Under the pieces are notes generated by a model. That model was not told the origin of the DNA. It ran no database searches and was given only the letters and a program-made list of their open reading frames with translations. From a virus, in IMG/VR virus record IMGVR_UViG_3300042433_000146, positions 1 through 64,000 of that record: a stretch of DNA of 64,000 nt. One strand, given 5' to 3'. A program made the position numbers and the translations under genes. This document shows, one piece after another, positions 61,608 to 64,000 of this stretch; positions within the stretch are counted from its first letter, which is position 1; every line of letters starts with the position of its first letter.

Positions 61608-61775
61608 TCACAGGTTCTTGATGCCATCGATCAACGCTTGACCGTGCCGGACATCATCAGCACAGGCCGGGCATTCGAAGTAGTGCTCTTCAAATTCACC
61701 CACCAGCGGCTCTGGCAATTCCCTTAACAGGTACCGTTCGACGACTTGGCCGGACACAGCGTCTTCGTGTGACAT
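61608..61775 (-). CDS. Mini anti-sigma-type zinc-finger protein, 55 aa
   Basis: MSHEDAVSGQVVERYLLREL, then EEHYFECPACADDVRHGQAL: the H-x3-C-x2-C zinc anti-sigma (zf-HC2) motif with the usual YLLGEL-like helix. Bacterial anti-sigma factors have a membrane segment after it; this one ends, so it is a soluble mini version. It overlaps the membrane-protein gene upstream by 80 bp in another frame. The promoter at 61783-61811 gives a leaderless start. It could titrate a host sigma factor. Confidence 0.75.
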   Translation of the reverse strand: MSHEDAVSGQVVERYLLRELPEPLVGEFEEHYFECPACADDVRHGQALIDGIKNL

Positions 61776-61959
61776 GTTCATCATTGTACACGAACACTGG
61801 AATCCCGACAACCAAAATGATCGCGGCCATCAAGCCGATCAACCATGATTGATACATGGTCATGACGATCATGAGCACCGTCCACAGTGCATAGATGACC
61901 CTCTGGTGCGCCGGGCGCGTTCGGGCGATGTGAACATAGGCGGCGCGAATCGAATTCAT
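61696..61959 (-). CDS. Small membrane protein, 87 aa
   Basis: Two hydrophobic segments (VIYALWTVLMIVMTMYQSWL and IGLMAAIILVVGIPVFVYND) between basic ends (AYVHIARTRPAHQR; RRRCVRPSRR). The C-terminal part is shared, in another frame, with the zinc-finger gene. Function unknown. Confidence 0.62.
   Translation of the reverse strand: MNSIRAAYVHIARTRPAHQRVIYALWTVLMIVMTMYQSWLIGLMAAIILVVGIPVFVYNDEHVTRRRCVRPSRRTVPVKGIARAAGG
61783..61811 (-). promoter_or_regulatory. Sigma70-type promoter for the zinc-finger gene
   Basis: TTGTCG, 17-nt spacer, TACAAT on the minus strand, 7 nt before the ATG at 61775. It lies within the coding sequence of the membrane protein. Confidence 0.7.
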
Positions 61960-61979
61960 CTGACAACCTCTATGGGTGT

Positions 61980-62267
61980 TTATACACGCGGAAGCCAAAT
62001 TTCTTCCATGATCGACAAGTGCCGGTTCCGTTGTTCTTCCGTCAATGGCGGTTGATTGACCAACTTCATCCGGTATTCGTCCATGATCTTCTTCAGATAT
62101 TCTGCTGCCACTCCCGAATGTGGACGGTGGCCGGTTATCAAAATGCCAGCCGGGAAAGGCTTTACTTCCGGGTGTGCGGCCAGAAACCTTTTGGTGTAGC
62201 TCCCGCATCCCGTTGTGGAAAAAGCGAAAGCCCCGGCAATCACCGCGAACAGGTTACGTCTAGTCAT
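61980..62267 (-). CDS. Lipoprotein candidate, 95 aa
   Basis: TRRNLFAVIAGAFAFSTTGC resembles a lipoprotein signal with lipobox STTGC; the twin Arg is also Tat-like. The mature part is helical and basic (LKKIMDEYRMKLVNQPPLTE). If exported, it would sit on the cell envelope and could act in superinfection exclusion, as some phage lipoproteins do. Function unproven. Confidence 0.72.
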   Translation of the reverse strand: MTRRNLFAVIAGAFAFSTTGCGSYTKRFLAAHPEVKPFPAGILITGHRPHSGVAAEYLKKIMDEYRMKLVNQPPLTEEQRNRHLSIMEEIWLPRV

Positions 62268-62271
62268 AGGA

Positions 62272-62574
62272 CTAGTTTAGCGGCACCCGAACGAACTTGG
62301 TTTCCGTCGCGATGTTCGGCGTCGCCGGGACCAGTGTGTACACCTTGGTCGATCCGTCAGAGTAACGGAACCGCATCATTTCCAGACCGACGCAACTGAC
62401 ATTCGGAGTGGGATTGGGAACGGGATCTTTGCAGACTCCCCACTCCACCACCTGTGGAATCTTCGGGGAACGTTGGTCCGTGCTCAACTGTGTTTGAACC
62501 AAAGCGAACACTCCGGTGGCTGAAACCAACACAGAGAAAAAAATCAACGTACAGACGTACAAACGTATCATCAT
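62272..62574 (-). CDS. Secreted or membrane-anchored protein, 100 aa
   Basis: [20 protein letters not shown] is a signal peptide or anchor. The mature region has two Cys ([20 protein letters not shown]) probably forming a disulfide and an [13 protein letters not shown] strand. Gap of 4 nt to the downstream lipoprotein gene suggests one operon. Start at 62574 is 6 nt from a TACGAT box. Confidence 0.7.
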   Translation of the reverse strand: MMIRLYVCTLIFFSVLVSATGVFALVQTQLSTDQRSPKIPQVVEWGVCKDPVPNPTPNVSCVGLEMMRFRYSDGSTKVYTLVPATPNIATETKFVRVPLN

Positions 62575-62614
62575 AAAGGAATCGTAACACGGTTTTGGCA
62601 TTTTTCGTCCGGTC

Positions 62615-62628
62615 TACAATACAAGTAC
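62615..62628 (+). promoter_or_regulatory. -10 box, leaderless
   Basis: TACAAT at 62615-62620, 8 nt before the ATG of the ClpP gene; no clear -35. Confidence 0.6.
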
Positions 62629-63222
62629 ATGCAGAACACTCTAATCCCAATGGTCGTAGAACAGTCTCCGCGCGGTGAACGCTCCTACGACATCTATTCC
62701 CGTCTTCTCAAAGAGCACATCATTTTCCTTGGCACCGCCATCGACGACGACGTTGCCAATCTGGTCGTCGCACAGCTTCTTTTCCTTGCGGCGGAAGACC
62801 CGGACAAGGACATCAGCATGTACATCAATTCGCCGGGCGGATCGATCACGGCGGGCCTTGCTATTCTCGATACGATGAATCTGGTCAAGCCCGACATCGT
62901 GACCTATTGCGTCGGTCAGGCCGCGTCGATGGGTGCTGTGTTGCTGGCGAACGGTGCCAAAGGGAAACGCTTTGCCTTGCCGCACGCACGCATCCTGATT
63001 CACCAGCCGTTGATGCGCGGACTCAGCGGACAGGCCAGCGACATCGACATTCACGCGAAAGAAATCTTGCGCATGCGCGAAATTCTCAACGGAATCTTAG
63101 CGACCAAGACCGGACAACCGCTCGAAAAGATCAGCGCGGACGTGGATCGCGACTACATCTTGGAAGCGGATGCCGCTGTCAAGTATGGCCTTGTGGACAA
63201 GGTGATCGAGAAACAGCCGTAA
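62629..63222 (+). CDS. clpP: ClpP-family serine protease, 197 aa
   Basis: Full Clp[61 protein letters not shown] with the nucleophile Ser100, [20 protein letters not shown] with His125, and [20 protein letters not shown] with the third triad Asp near 175. Length and order match bacterial ClpP. In phages such enzymes may serve in capsid maturation or reshape host proteolysis with host ClpX. Leaderless from TACAAT at 62615. Terminator follows. Confidence 0.95.
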   Translation: MQNTLIPMVVEQSPRGERSYDIYSRLLKEHIIFLGTAIDDDVANLVVAQLLFLAAEDPDKDISMYINSPGGSITAGLAILDTMNLVKPDIVTYCVGQAASMGAVLLANGAKGKRFALPHARILIHQPLMRGLSGQASDIDIHAKEILRMREILNGILATKTGQPLEKISADVDRDYILEADAAVKYGLVDKVIEKQP

Positions 63223-63262
63223 CGAAAAAAGCCCCGGTCGTAACCGGGGCTTTCGTTTTATA
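63222..63262. terminator. Bidirectional rho-independent terminator
   Basis: CGAAA..AAGCCCCGG and CCGGGGCTTTCG pair around TCGTAA; TTTT follows on the plus strand and runs of T on the minus strand. Serves clpP and the converging structural gene. Confidence 0.88.
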
Positions 63263-63743
63263 CATCTGACATTGGAAGTGGTGACGGTGGAACAAAACTG
63301 GTATCGACCTGAAGACCGTAATCGCCCGGTGCGACATCATGAATGGACCCCGTGATTGTTGTAGGATTCGGTAAAATCATGAACCCGATTTCGCCGTTCA
63401 ACTCATAAGTGAAATCAAGAGAAGATGTTCCCGAACCAGACACATAAGAGAGTTCGACGATTGATGAATGCATATCATCTTCAATATCCATCGTGATCGT
63501 CGGGACGCCCACAACAATGACCGGTTCGCTGTATTGAACCCGAAGCCGGAACGTATCGCCCGTTCTGTAGATACCCTTGTTATCGACAACGAAAACGTTA
63601 CGAATGACCGCCGCGCCGGTGCGTCGATCAAGGGAACCGATGGTCACCAGAACTTCACCGGTGTCAGGATTCACCCATCCTTTCGGAGTTGCAATCGCCT
63701 TCGGTGCCCACGACGGCGGATTCGATAGATTCCACAATGCCAT
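63258..63743 (-). CDS. Virion structural protein, 161 aa
   Basis: WNLSNPPSWAPKAIATPKGW, then VNPDTGEVLVTIGSLDRRTG: the PSWAK.A.PT..GW.dP.TGElL pattern recurs in small neck/tail-region proteins of large T4-like phages, including marine ones. Beta-rich second half (VPTITMDIEDDMHSSIVELS). The exact role is unknown. A late promoter lies 6 nt before the ATG. Confidence 0.78.
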   Translation of the reverse strand: MALWNLSNPPSWAPKAIATPKGWVNPDTGEVLVTIGSLDRRTGAAVIRNVFVVDNKGIYRTGDTFRLRVQYSEPVIVVGVPTITMDIEDDMHSSIVELSYVSGSGTSSLDFTYELNGEIGFMILPNPTTITGSIHDVAPGDYGLQVDTSFVPPSPLPMSDV

Positions 63744-63755
63744 AACCTGTATTTA
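63744..63755 (-). promoter_or_regulatory. T4-type late promoter, leaderless
   Basis: TAAATA on the minus strand (63750-63755), 6 nt before the ATG at 63743. Confidence 0.72.
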
Positions 63756-63781
63756 GGTCATCCCCATCCCGGAGGGACGAC

Positions 63782-63792
63782 TAAATCTTGGT
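63782..63792 (+). promoter_or_regulatory. Late promoter variant TAAATC
   Basis: TAAATC at 63782-63787, 5 nt before the GTG at 63793, the same spacing as the standard late boxes. Confidence 0.45.
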
Positions 63793-64000
63793 GTGACTAG
63801 ATCCCAAGCCGGGCGGCTAGGTGCCGCAATTACAGCCCACCGATTCCGACAGGAAGCCATCAGATCATACTACGAATCTCCCAATCGATGTTTGCATTGT
63901 GATGAAATCATCCATGTTTCAGAAGGCGCGCGGGTCGCAGAGATTCGAAAAAAGAAGTTTTGTGGGCAATCTTGTTCAGCAATCTACAACAACACACGAC
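63793..64000 (+). CDS. HNH homing endonuclease, N-terminal part (runs off window)
   Basis: GTG start. SYYESPNRCLHCDEIIHVSE, then KKKFCGQSCSAIYNNTR: the typical start of phage free-standing HNH endonucleases (Y..nP..C..Cg..i.......+kfCs.sCaa.yNN.+). The HNH core is expected beyond the window edge. Confidence 0.8.
   Translation, partial: MTRSQAGRLGAAITAHRFRQEAIRSYYESPNRCLHCDEIIHVSEGARVAEIRKKKFCGQSCSAIYNNTR

Noticed and set aside
1-64000. Assignment of a specific host
   Set aside because: Leaderless starts, two tail hydrolases and GC content hint at a group but do not identify a host; no host-derived marker can be placed by eye.

Overview
The window is a 64 kb piece of a large tailed-phage (myovirus) genome of the T4-like kind. 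The T4-type evidence is a run of recognisable morphogenesis and replication genes: gp4 (head completion), a gp2-like DNA end protector, gp53, a gp27-like hub protein, a gp54-like tail-tube initiator, gp26 and a gp51-like protein, a small terminase (gp16-like), and the gp33 - gp59 - gp32 replication/late-transcription block in T4 order. There is also a tRNA cluster, and many genes are preceded by TAAATA boxes like T4 late promoters. The phage is only distantly T4-like: most small proteins are unrecognised. The host cannot be named from this sequence. The striking excess of apparently leaderless mRNAs suggests a host that translates leaderless messages well (actinobacteria and Deinococcus-Thermus are known examples), but this is inference.

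Layout. (1) 0-16 kb: about 40 short early-type genes, mostly on the minus strand, in short operons. Most operons are headed by a sigma70-like promoter whose -35 box TTGACA lies inside a palindrome, TTGACATATATGTCA. Interspersed on the plus strand are an ADP-ribosylglycohydrolase, a ParB-like DGQHR protein, an ADP-ribosyltransferase-fold protein, a small conserved phage protein and a free-standing intein-like protein. A tRNA-like RNA (13.5 kb) and a rod-shaped structured RNA (16.4 kb) lie between genes. (2) 17-20.5 kb: minus-strand cluster of about 15 tRNA or tRNA-like genes interleaved with small genes including an HNH endonuclease. (3) 21-28 kb: a lectin-like tail protein, CoaD (phosphopantetheine adenylyltransferase), helix-turn-helix repeat proteins, an HNH-RNA ligase fusion, a nucleoside deoxyribosyltransferase-like protein, a (p)ppGpp-hydrolase-like HD protein and a DUF2786-like protein. 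(4) 28.7-43 kb: small terminase followed by a long plus-strand array of fibre/adhesin genes in several paralogous families. (5) 43-57 kb: baseplate, head-completion and tail genes, a 1370-residue tape-measure/tail-lysin protein and an amidase endolysin. (6) 57-64 kb: gp32, gp59 and gp33, a NADAR protein, zinc-ribbon proteins, a mini anti-sigma-like zinc finger, a lipoprotein, ClpP, and the start of another HNH gene at the right edge.

How it works together. Early transcription probably uses host sigma70-type polymerase at the palindromic promoters. Late transcription probably uses TAAATA boxes with a gp55-like factor outside the window and the gp33 coactivator found here. In both classes the box sits only 5-10 nt from the start codon in most cases, so first genes are likely leaderless, while internal operon genes often have purine-rich ribosome binding sites or overlapping stop/start codons. 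Several proteins act on NAD, ADP-ribose or nucleotides (ADP-ribosylglycohydrolase, ART-fold protein, NADAR, deoxyribosyltransferase-like, CoaD, HD hydrolase). Two late-promoter genes in the early region encode proteins whose N-termini resemble the T4 capsid-targeting sequence, making them candidates for injected head proteins. All family assignments are from reading motifs by eye; no database search was possible.
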